NCBI GenBank assembly: GCA_023418575.1
Contig: JAEZZM010000005.1
Span: 1 to 13,749 of the forward strand
Length of the DNA stretch: 13,749 bases
DNA from: Actinomycetes bacterium
GTDB taxonomy: Bacteria > Actinomycetota > Coriobacteriia > Coriobacteriales > JAEZZM01
Direction of reading: 5' to 3'
Shown: positions 8,063-13,749 of the stretch, piece by piece
Position numbering within the stretch: the stretch's first letter is position 1
How the letters are laid out: the number at the start of each line of letters is the position of its first letter
Position numbers and translations under genes: made by a program
The notes under the pieces: generated by a model
What the model saw: the letters and a program-made list of their open reading frames with translations, nothing else
Told to the model about the DNA's origin: nothing
The model's database searches: none

Positions 8063-8371
8063 TTAAAGCTCAAATCCTGCAATGCGCTCTTGTTCTTCAC
8101 AAGATAGGTCCATCAGACAGCGCATTAATCGCGCTCCATAACGCGCAAGCTGCTCATCATCAGACTGAGAAAAACTATCTAATTTTGCCTGCTCTCTAAT
8201 GTGATCTTTAATGGGAAGCCCTTTAGACTTTTTATAGGCATACACCTCATGTGATAAGTTTTGTCGGCGAGAAAACAAGGCAAACAATTCTGCATCAAGC
8301 TTATCAAGCTCAGTGCGAAGTTCTGTAAGATCTCTTAGCGGCTTTTTAGATGGACTTGCATCTGTTGTCAT
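8063..8371 (-). CDS. Chorismate mutase, AroQ class, monofunctional
   Basis: 102 residues. It converts chorismate to prephenate on the way to phenylalanine and tyrosine, in the cytoplasm. The all-helical AroQ fold is recognisable by aligning with the E. coli P-protein mutase domain: Arg19, Arg36, Lys47, Asp56, Arg59 (in KDHIRE), Glu60, Ser90 and Gln94 (in LSCEEQ) match the active-site residues Arg11, Arg28, Lys39, Asp48, Arg51, Glu52, Ser84 and Gln88. All are kept, so the enzyme is probably active. No dehydratase, dehydrogenase or ACT regulatory domain is attached. The ATG at 8371 has AAGGAG eight bases upstream. It is the first gene of the minus-strand arm, with its promoter presumably in the divergent region beyond 8371. 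Confidence 0.88.
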   Translation of the reverse strand: MTTDASPSKKPLRDLTELRTELDKLDAELFALFSRRQNLSHEVYAYKKSKGLPIKDHIREQAKLDSFSQSDDEQLARYGARLMRCLMDLSCEEQERIAGFEL

Positions 8372-8438
8372 AGGATAAACTCCTTTTTACACACGCTTTG
8401 CATGGTTTTTCATGGTTTACTACCGTAAGCTTTTTCTG

Positions 8439-8460
8439 ACAGCCCTTAGCTAACTGCTGT
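8439..8460. promoter_or_regulatory. Operator-like 22-bp imperfect palindrome
   Basis: The pattern is ACAGC-CC-TTAGCTAA-CT-GCTGT. The outer five bases and the eight central bases are perfectly symmetric; only two positions per arm mismatch. It sits between the chorismate mutase and ppx starts, where a dimeric regulator could act. The binding protein is unknown. Confidence 0.4.
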
Positions 8461-8476
8461 TCAACTCAAGTGCCCG

Positions 8477-8509
8477 ATATAATCGCTAAATATATAATCG
8501 CTAAATATA
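8477..8509. repeat. Two-copy tandem repeat with TATAATCGCTAAA core
   Basis: Bases 8477-8494 repeat exactly at 8492-8509 with a 15-bp period. A third TATAAT begins at 8506. None of the three TATAAT copies has an evident -35 box, so these may be repeated protein-binding sites rather than promoters. Confidence 0.6.
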
Positions 8510-8547
8510 ATCTCAGATATATACCCAAAGAAATAATAAAAGCTTAG

Positions 8548-8576
8548 TTATCCTGAGTAATCATGCAAGCTATAAT
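8548..8576 (+). promoter_or_regulatory. Probable sigma-70-type promoter for ppx-ppk
   Basis: A perfect -10 box TATAAT lies at 8571-8576. A weak -35 candidate, TTATCC (8548-8553), is 17 bases upstream. Transcription would start near 8583, giving a leader of about 28 bases before the ATG at 8611. The in-frame ATG at 8563 would lie upstream of the transcript start. Confidence 0.5.
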
Positions 8577-8610
8577 ATGTATACTGATGCAGCAAAAGAT
8601 TGAGGATAAT

Positions 8611-9528
8611 ATGATTTACGGCATTATTGACCTTGGTTCAAATACTCTGCGCCTTTCTATTTATGAAATAGATCCCAAGCGCTCTGATCGTTTTGTGCAG
8701 CTTGTTAATAAAAAAACTATGGCCAGTCTTGCAAGCTATTTAGATGAAGATTCCAATCTTAGCCAAGAAGGAATTACTAAAGCCATAGAGATACTTAAAA
8801 ACTACCAACGAAAGATTGCCAACTTCCCTGGCGCAAAAACTTATGTATTTGCAACTGCAGTATTAAGACGTGCCGCAAATGCTCAAGAGGTGATGCGTGA
8901 GATTAAAAAAGCATGCGGTCTAGAGATTGATCTACTAAGCGGAGAAGATGAGGCTCGCTATGGCTTTAGAGGGGCTTTGGTGCTTCTTGATTTAGAGGAG
9001 GGCGCACAACTTGATATTGGCGGAGCCTCAACAGAGCTGGTAATTTATAAAAACAAAAAAGTTAAAGAACTGTACTCACTTAACATAGGCTCGCTTTCTT
9101 TATATCTTGATCATGTAAGCGCCATAGTACCAACACCAAGAGAAATGGATGACATACGCGAGCATGTAAAAGCTGAGCTCAAAACAACAGCAAAACTAAA
9201 AGCTCAAAACATAGTAAACTTATCAGGTGTGGGAGGTTCAATACGCGCTGCCTCTAAAATTGCTCAAGCCTGGTATCCCAACTCAAAGTTCAAGCAAGAT
9301 AGCTTTGTTGAGCTTAGTGATATCGATAAGATCTTATCGGCGGTAAGCTATGATCCTCACGCCAGCACCAAAGCATTACTACAAGTAGTACCAGAGCGTA
9401 TTCACACTGCTATACCCGGTATAATTTGTGCCCAAACTATTGCTGAATTTTTTTCAGCAAAACAATTATTCATCAGTAAATATGGTGTAAGAGAAGGGTA
9501 TTTACTATCTAAGGCAGTGAAAAATTAA
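8611..9528 (+). CDS. ppx: Ppx/GppA family exopolyphosphatase, short form
   Basis: 305 residues. It releases phosphate from the end of polyphosphate chains, or possibly acts on (p)ppGpp as GppA does. The actin-like ATPase fold motifs are clear: IIDLGSNTLRL (5-15), LSGEDEARYGF (109-119) with Glu114 matching the catalytic glutamate of E. coli Ppx, LDIGGASTEL (134-143), SGVGGSIRAA and the C-terminal KYGVREGYL. The C-terminal helical HD-like half of E. coli Ppx (513 residues) is absent, as in many short homologues. In-frame ATG codons at 8563 and 8587 precede it, but ATG 8611 starts directly at the conserved domain, has GAGG five bases upstream and lies downstream of the TATAAT box. ppk follows after 10 bases, supporting an operon. 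Confidence 0.9.
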   Translation: MIYGIIDLGSNTLRLSIYEIDPKRSDRFVQLVNKKTMASLASYLDEDSNLSQEGITKAIEILKNYQRKIANFPGAKTYVFATAVLRRAANAQEVMREIKKACGLEIDLLSGEDEARYGFRGALVLLDLEEGAQLDIGGASTELVIYKNKKVKELYSLNIGSLSLYLDHVSAIVPTPREMDDIREHVKAELKTTAKLKAQNIVNLSGVGGSIRAASKIAQAWYPNSKFKQDSFVELSDIDKILSAVSYDPHASTKALLQVVPERIHTAIPGIICAQTIAEFFSAKQLFISKYGVREGYLLSKAVKN

Positions 9529-9538
9529 GGAGACTACC

Positions 9539-11869
9539 ATGGCATATGATTTTTCTTATACTCAAAACCGAGAACTCTCTTGGCTTCGTTTTAATGAGCG
9601 GGTATTAGAAGAGTCAACAGATAGCTCGGTACCCCTTTTTGAGCGCCTAAAATTTGTTTCAATTTTTAGCTCTAACCTCGATGAATTTTTCATGATTAGG
9701 GTTGGTGGCCTACATGACCTCTCCCTTCTTAAAAAAGAGCCAGTTGACAATAAGTCAAACATGACAGCAAGCCAGCAACTTGAAGCTGTTTTTGCGGCGC
9801 TGCCTCGCCTTATGCAAATGCGCAGCGATAGTTTTGATGAGCTTGAGTCCATGCTTAGTAACTATGGCCTTGAACGCGTAAGCCCTGCCATGCTTAATGC
9901 TGACGATAAAAGCTTTGCACGCCGCTATTATGAGGATTATGTTCAGCCCATTTTAAGCCCTATGATTATAGATCCTCGTCATCCCTTTCCTAATATGAAA
10001 AACCTGGCTCTCTATGCAATCTATAGCTTTGATGGGCCAAAGGAAAAAGATATCCTGGGTATGGTTGAGATACCTTCAAGCCTGCCGCGCATAGTGGAGC
10101 TCCCCTCTCTTGAGGGCTCATATCGCTACATGCTTATTGAAGACCTTATTCTTTCAAATGCCTGTCTAGACTTTGGTGATTTTACCAGAAAAGATAGGGC
10201 CATCATTAGAGTTACGCGTAATGCAGACATCAATCCTGATGATGAGAGCTTTGATGAAGATGGGGATTATCGCCAACATATGAAGCGCGTTTTAAAAAAG
10301 CGCATGCGCCTGCAGCCCGTAAGACTAGAACTTCAAGGTGAGTTTTCTGATAAGCATATCAAATTTATTAGAAAGCATTTAAGGCTGAGCTCTGCTCAGG
10401 TATTCAAAACAAGCTGCCCATTGGACCTTTCTTACAGCTTTGCTCTTGAATCAAAACTCCCTGAGCCTCATAAAGATGAGCTCCTCTACCCTGCTTTCTC
10501 ACCACAAGAGAGTGCTGAGTTTGATGAGTCCAGATCTCTTCTTGACCAGGTTGCAGAACACGATAGATTGCTCTTTTTCCCCTACCAGTCTATGCAGCCC
10601 TTCCTTGATCTTATGAAAGAAGCTGCCTATGATCCAGAGGTCTTATCAATAAAGATTACGCTCTATCGTATCGCCCGCCACTCTAAGCTGGCTGAATACC
10701 TCATAGCCGCATCCGAAAATGGCAAAGAAGTTACCGTACTCATGGAGCTTAGAGCGCGCTTTGACGAAGAAAACAACATATTATGGGCTGAGCGTCTAGA
10801 AGAAGCAGGCTGCAAGGTTTCTTACGGTAAAGAGCGCTTTAAGGTTCATTCTAAGATTTGCCAAATCACCAGAATGCATGAGGGCAAATTGCAGCGCATA
10901 ACCCAGCTTGGGACAGGTAACTATAACGAGAAAACCGCAAAGCTTTATTCTGACATCTCTCTTATGACTGCAGATGAGGCTATTGGTGAAGACGCCAATG
11001 AGTTCTTTAAAAATATGTCCTTATCGCAACTTAAAGGAAATTATTCAATCTTAGGTGTTGCCCCCTATGGTTTAAAGCCTTTGATTCTTGCAGGTATTGA
11101 GCGCGAAATTGATAGAGCACGAGAAGGCAAGGCTGCTCGCATCATCTTTAAGATGAATTCGCTTACTGATAGAGATGTTATCGATAAACTTGTTGAGGCT
11201 TCACAGCTGGGTGTTGAAATCAAGCTTATTATTAGAGGTATTACCTGTCTTCTACCAGGCATTCAAGAAAGAACGGATACGATTGAAATTAAATGTATTG
11301 TTGGACGCTTCCTTGAGCACACACGTATTTATGCCTTTGGTACTGAGGCAGATACCATTTATTGCTCCAGCGCAGATATGATGACACGCAACACTGAGCA
11401 CAGAACTGAGATTGCCTTTCCTATCTTAGATCCTTGCGTACGAGGACAAATTATTAGCATTCTTGAAGCCCAACTTAAAGATACAGCTAAGGCACGTTGG
11501 GTTGATAGTGCTGGACTTCTTCGTCCTTATGAGATAGAGCGAAAATCTGACTACTTTGACAGTCAGGCATGGTTTATGGAGCAGGCAATACTTCAGGCGC
11601 AGCTCATGCATCACCAAGATGCTTCTAAGAGCCTTGATGAGCGCATTAATTCCCGTTTAGCACAAAGTCAGCATATAGAAGCCGGACAGGATAAGTCTCA
11701 AAGTGCAGATGAGAAGCCGATTGCAGCAACTCAGGATGATAAACAAAACTCTCATGAACAGTCTGTGCAAGATCAGAACTCTCATGAGGATAAGGGCAAA
11801 GAGCTTTCCAGGATTGCCCAGAGCGCTCGCTACTTTAAGTTAGCTCTGAGAAGTCTTTTTGGCAAATAA
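9539..11869 (+). CDS. ppk1: Polyphosphate kinase 1
   Basis: 776 residues against 688 for E. coli PPK. It builds polyphosphate reversibly from ATP. The N domain starts with RELSWLRFNERVLEE, and SSNLDEFFMIRVGGLHD follows. Catalytic His437 lies in KVHSK and the second histidine, His594, in EHTRIYAF. Both sit two residues beyond E. coli His435 and His592, so the core is collinear. IKITLYRIA and LGTGNYNEKTA are also conserved. Residues from about 691 to the end form a C-terminal extension not seen in the E. coli enzyme: Gln/Ser/Asp/Glu-rich, with QNSHE repeated at a ten-residue period, ending in a basic amphipathic stretch (ARYFKLALRSLFGK). The AAGGAG ribosome site at 9527-9532 overlaps the ppx stop, so translation is probably coupled. 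Confidence 0.96.
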   Translation: MAYDFSYTQNRELSWLRFNERVLEESTDSSVPLFERLKFVSIFSSNLDEFFMIRVGGLHDLSLLKKEPVDNKSNMTASQQLEAVFAALPRLMQMRSDSFDELESMLSNYGLERVSPAMLNADDKSFARRYYEDYVQPILSPMIIDPRHPFPNMKNLALYAIYSFDGPKEKDILGMVEIPSSLPRIVELPSLEGSYRYMLIEDLILSNACLDFGDFTRKDRAIIRVTRNADINPDDESFDEDGDYRQHMKRVLKKRMRLQPVRLELQGEFSDKHIKFIRKHLRLSSAQVFKTSCPLDLSYSFALESKLPEPHKDELLYPAFSPQESAEFDESRSLLDQVAEHDRLLFFPYQSMQPFLDLMKEAAYDPEVLSIKITLYRIARHSKLAEYLIAASENGKEVTVLMELRARFDEENNILWAERLEEAGCKVSYGKERFKVHSKICQITRMHEGKLQRITQLGTGNYNEKTAKLYSDISLMTADEAIGEDANEFFKNMSLSQLKGNYSILGVAPYGLKPLILAGIEREIDRAREGKAARIIFKMNSLTDRDVIDKLVEASQLGVEIKLIIRGITCLLPGIQERTDTIEIKCIVGRFLEHTRIYAFGTEADTIYCSSADMMTRNTEHRTEIAFPILDPCVRGQIISILEAQLKDTAKARWVDSAGLLRPYEIERKSDYFDSQAWFMEQAILQAQLMHHQDASKSLDERINSRLAQSQHIEAGQDKSQSADEKPIAATQDDKQNSHEQSVQDQNSHEDKGKELSRIAQSARYFKLALRSLFGK

Positions 11870-11872
11870 GCT

Positions 11873-11900
11873 CTTATCGAATAAGGCTTTAATAGATAAG
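11873..11900 (+). other. Small inverted repeats before the methyltransferase start
   Basis: CTTATC (11873-11878) can pair with GATAAG (11895-11900), or CTTAT (11873-11877) with ATAAG (11881-11885). The longer-range pairing would cover part of the ribosome site AAGGG. There is no T-run, so it does not look like a terminator. Confidence 0.3.
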
Positions 11901-11911
11901 GGTTGATCTTT

Positions 11912-13258
11912 GTGCAATTAAGAATTGAGCGATTATCCAATGGTCCTGCTGCTATAGCACATAGCCCAGAGGGCAAAACCGTCTTTGTGGATCAGGCCTG
12001 CCCGGGAGATCTGGTAGAAGCTGAGATCTATAAAGAAGAATCACGCTACAGTAAAGCTCGTATTGTAAAAATACTGGAGCCTGGTTCTGCGCGTATTCAA
12101 GCAGCCTGTTCAGATATTGAGGCACGCTACGTTTGTTCCTGGGCTCATATTAGTCTAGAAAAACAGCATGAGGCTAAACGCAAAAATGTGATTGATCTTC
12201 TTAACAGAATAGGAAAGATTGAACACGAAAAAGCAGAGCAGCTTGTTGAAGAGCTGCGTTTTAGTAAAGAGGCTTGGTCTTATCGCAATAAACTTGAACT
12301 TTCTGTAGCTTTCCAAAGAAATAAGCTTATCTTAGGCATTGCCGATGAAAACGGGCAGGTACACGAACTCAAAAAGAGCTCTCTATTTGATGAGCGCTTT
12401 GCTGCAATTCCTCAGGCTTTGCAAGGGGCTTTAAACTTTGCTCTTAAGGATAAGGCAGAAGAGCTAGGTTTGGAAAGAGTTGGTATTAGAGCTTCCAAGC
12501 GCAGCAAAGATCTTGAAATTGCGTTGTGGACAAAGACTGGTCCCTTTCCCAGAAGTTTAGTATCACAAGTTTTAAAAGATAGTTTAAAGCCTAGTTCTAT
12601 TGTTCGGGTAATGCTCAAGGGTAGCGCCAAGTCAAGACAGGTAAGCAAAACTGAGCAGCTTTACGGTAAAGGCTATTGGACAGAGCGTCTTTTTGTGAGT
12701 CCCAAATATGAGCTAGAACCTGTGGATATGCTTTTATCAGCTCCCAGCTTTTTTCAGGTAAACACTAAAGGGGCAGAGCTTTTGGTTGAGGCTTGCCTTG
12801 AGTTTTTAAACCCTCAAGAAGATGAGTATATTTGCGATTTATATTCTGGGGCAGGAACCTTTACGCTACCCTTAGCTCAACGTTGCTCAAATGTTGCCGC
12901 CGTTGAGTCCTATGGATCTTCAGTGCGAGACTTACGACGCAATTTAGAGCGCAATGCCTTATATGCTGAAGTTATTGGCGGAGATGCCACTAGAGAATTT
13001 AAAGATCTTAGCTATGGGCTTGATAAACTTGTAGTTGATCCTCCTCGCTCAGGCTTAAGCAAAGAAATTATTGAGCTTATTAGCGAGGCTGCACCAAAGA
13101 AAATAGTCTATGTCTCATGTGATCCAGCAAGCCTAGCACGAGATATAGCGCTCTTTATTAAAAAGGGCGTTTTCTTCCCCGAGCGCCTTATCCCTGTTGA
13201 CCTCTTTTCGCAAACCCCTCACGTCGAGGCGGTGTGTTTGATGACGCGGGTGAAGTAG
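11912..13258 (+). CDS. 23S rRNA/tRNA uracil-C5 methyltransferase, TrmA/RlmCD family
   Basis: 448 residues. S-adenosylmethionine-dependent enzyme forming 5-methyluridine in 23S rRNA or tRNA; the target base cannot be told from the sequence. An N-terminal TRAM RNA-binding domain (about 1-58) precedes the Rossmann methyltransferase: FFQVN, SAM loop DLYSGAGTFTLPL from Asp309, DPPRSGL from Asp376, catalytic Cys403 in VSCDPASLARD, and general-base Glu439 in PHVEAV. The iron-sulfur motif is degraded: Cys66 and Cys75 remain at the family spacing, but Arg72 and Ser156 replace the other two ligands. A TTG at 11903 is in frame, but AAGGG (11898-11902) is spaced nine bases from the GTG at 11912, which I prefer. 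It follows ppk by 42 bases with no clear terminator. Confidence 0.9.
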   Translation: MQLRIERLSNGPAAIAHSPEGKTVFVDQACPGDLVEAEIYKEESRYSKARIVKILEPGSARIQAACSDIEARYVCSWAHISLEKQHEAKRKNVIDLLNRIGKIEHEKAEQLVEELRFSKEAWSYRNKLELSVAFQRNKLILGIADENGQVHELKKSSLFDERFAAIPQALQGALNFALKDKAEELGLERVGIRASKRSKDLEIALWTKTGPFPRSLVSQVLKDSLKPSSIVRVMLKGSAKSRQVSKTEQLYGKGYWTERLFVSPKYELEPVDMLLSAPSFFQVNTKGAELLVEACLEFLNPQEDEYICDLYSGAGTFTLPLAQRCSNVAAVESYGSSVRDLRRNLERNALYAEVIGGDATREFKDLSYGLDKLVVDPPRSGLSKEIIELISEAAPKKIVYVSCDPASLARDIALFIKKGVFFPERLIPVDLFSQTPHVEAVCLMTRVK

Positions 13259-13261
13259 CGG

Positions 13262-13284
13262 AAAGCCTTGTTTATCAAGGGTTT
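13262..13284 (+). terminator. Possible weak terminator after the methyltransferase gene
   Basis: AAAGCCTTG TTTAT CAAGGGTTT forms a nine-pair stem with one G-G mismatch and a five-base loop, starting three bases after the stop codon. The following sequence (aactccttttgtttta) is T-rich but not a clean T-run, so termination may be weak. Confidence 0.4.
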
Positions 13285-13471
13285 AACTCCTTTTGTTTTA
13301 GCGAGATATGCTGTTGAAGGCTCGTTGGGCGTTTAGGAGAACTGCTCAACGGGGTTTCGGGGCAAATTGCTCAAAGGGTTGAGTCATCGATTTTGCTTTT
13401 GGCTCATTTGAGTAGGCGGGATTGATATTTTGCCCGCTGAGTGGGTGAGATTGATGGGAGAAGAAAGATAA
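13285..13471. other. G-rich non-coding spacer with small hairpins
   Basis: No convincing gene was found here. CTCAAC (13345-13350) can pair with GTTGAG (13378-13383), in competition with a smaller CTCAA/TTGAG hairpin (13370-13374 with 13379-13383). A GCGGG/CCCGC stem lies at 13416-13437. The + strand is visibly richer in G than the flanking genes. It may be a leader for the next gene or inert spacer. Confidence 0.35.
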
Positions 13472-13749
13472 GTGAAAATAGTATTGTTACATGGCTTAGG
13501 ACAGGATGCTTCTGCTTGGGAGCAAACAATTCAAGAAATGGGAACTGATGTTTCTGTTATCGTTCCTGATTTGTTTCCAATTGAGCCTTATACGTTCGAA
13601 ACTCTTTATACTCGTTTTGTCCAATATTGCGATAGTCAATGTCCGAATACTTTTAACTTGTGTGGTCTTTCTTTAGGTGGAATGCTGGCTTTAAAATATG
13701 CCATCAATCATCCGGAGCGGGTTGGAAAACTCGTATTGATTGGTGTACA
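13472..13749 (+). CDS. Alpha/beta hydrolase, N-terminal part (cut by window edge)
   Basis: 92 complete codons before the window ends. The start MKIVLLHGLGQDASAWE carries the oxyanion-hole HGLGQ (7-11). GLSLGG (65-70) is the nucleophile elbow with predicted catalytic Ser67, followed by NHPERVGKLVLIG, typical of the fold. The aspartate and histidine of the triad would lie beyond the edge. Substrate is unknown. The GTG at 13472 follows an in-frame TAA at 13469-13471, so the start cannot lie further upstream. The purine-rich stretch before it (gggagaagaaag) is only a moderate ribosome site. Third positions look T/A-rich, with fewer AGC and CTT codons than the upstream genes, which could mean a different origin. 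Confidence 0.85.
   Translation, partial: MKIVLLHGLGQDASAWEQTIQEMGTDVSVIVPDLFPIEPYTFETLYTRFVQYCDSQCPNTFNLCGLSLGGMLALKYAINHPERVGKLVLIGV

Larger units (their letters stand above)
8372..8610. promoter_or_regulatory. Divergent intergenic region, chorismate mutase / ppx
   Basis: 239 non-coding bases drive genes in both directions. They hold the ribosome site of the chorismate mutase, a direct repeat catggttt at 8401-8408 and 8411-8418, a 22-bp imperfect dyad at 8439-8460, an AT-rich tandem repeat at 8477-8509, and a TATAAT box for ppx at 8571-8576. I could not place a confident minus-strand promoter. No riboswitch class was recognised. Confidence 0.7.

Noticed and set aside
5011..8554. A 14-base identity (agcttagttatcct) at 5011-5024 and 8541-8554.
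   Set aside because: A 14-mer match somewhere in a window this long is not surprising, and the two contexts (end of acnA and ppx upstream region) differ.
8563..8610. N-terminal extension of ppx from the ATG at 8563.
   Set aside because: The TATAAT box at 8571-8576 lies inside it, no homology precedes MIYGIIDLG, and the ATG at 8611 has its own ribosome site.
8372..8610. Riboswitch or T-box upstream of chorismate mutase or ppx.
   Set aside because: I could not match a conserved core. The ppx leader is about 28 bases, too short, and no antiterminator/terminator pair is visible on the minus side.
9324..9339. Perfect 16-bp palindrome CGATAAGATCTTATCG.
   Set aside because: It is inside ppx coding for DKILS-type sequence. 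A palindrome this long is only mildly unlikely by chance in a window this size, and there is no regulatory context.
13259..13336. 25-codon in-frame continuation after the methyltransferase TAG stop.
   Set aside because: The protein already ends at the normal family C-terminus, and a possible terminator hairpin overlaps the continuation. Nothing suggests readthrough.
1..13749. CRISPR array, insertion sequence, prophage or toxin-antitoxin module.
   Set aside because: No regularly spaced repeats, transposase motifs, paired small genes or phage proteins were seen. Nearly all sequence is explained by housekeeping genes.

Overview
The window looks like a housekeeping segment of a bacterial chromosome of moderate GC. 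I see no transposase, integrase, phage gene, CRISPR array or recognisable defence system. The sequence does not identify the organism. A lipobox-type solute-binding lipoprotein, a tandem-fused PhnE permease, a short single-module Ppx next to Ppk, and a U32 protein together suggest a Gram-positive, possibly anaerobic or host-associated bacterium. A Coriobacteriia-like actinobacterium of moderate GC is my best guess, at low confidence.

Layout. Positions 1-229 hold the possible C-terminal tail of a + strand gene. From 8371 down to 230 everything reads on the minus strand: an AroQ-type chorismate mutase, tRNA-Arg(CCG), an AcnA-type aconitase, a U32 family protein, and a phosphonate-type ABC importer (phnD, phnC, fused phnE). 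From acnA to phnE the gaps are 10, 26 and 19 bases and then an 8-base overlap. I found no convincing terminator, so this arm may be one transcription unit. A divergent regulatory region at 8372-8610 separates it from the + strand arm: ppx, ppk and a TrmA/RlmCD-type RNA uracil-C5 methyltransferase. A possible weak terminator, a G-rich spacer and the start of an alpha/beta hydrolase, cut by the window edge, follow.

How the genes may work together. Two phosphorus modules lie in the two arms: import of a reduced or organic phosphorus compound (PhnDCE), and polyphosphate synthesis and breakdown (Ppk, Ppx). No C-P bond-cleaving gene is visible. Translation-related genes (tRNA-Arg, U32 protein, RNA methyltransferase) and central metabolism (aconitase, chorismate mutase) are mixed in.

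The points most worth a second look are small. The aconitase departs from the usual Cys-Thr-Asn signature and carries two insertions, one of them a 15-bp tandem repeat in the inter-domain linker. The RNA methyltransferase has lost two of the four cysteines that normally hold its iron-sulfur cluster. Ppk has a repetitive C-terminal tail. The divergent promoter region contains a 22-bp dyad and an AT-rich tandem repeat. The tRNA sits immediately upstream of acnA. I did not find a clearly new biological system.
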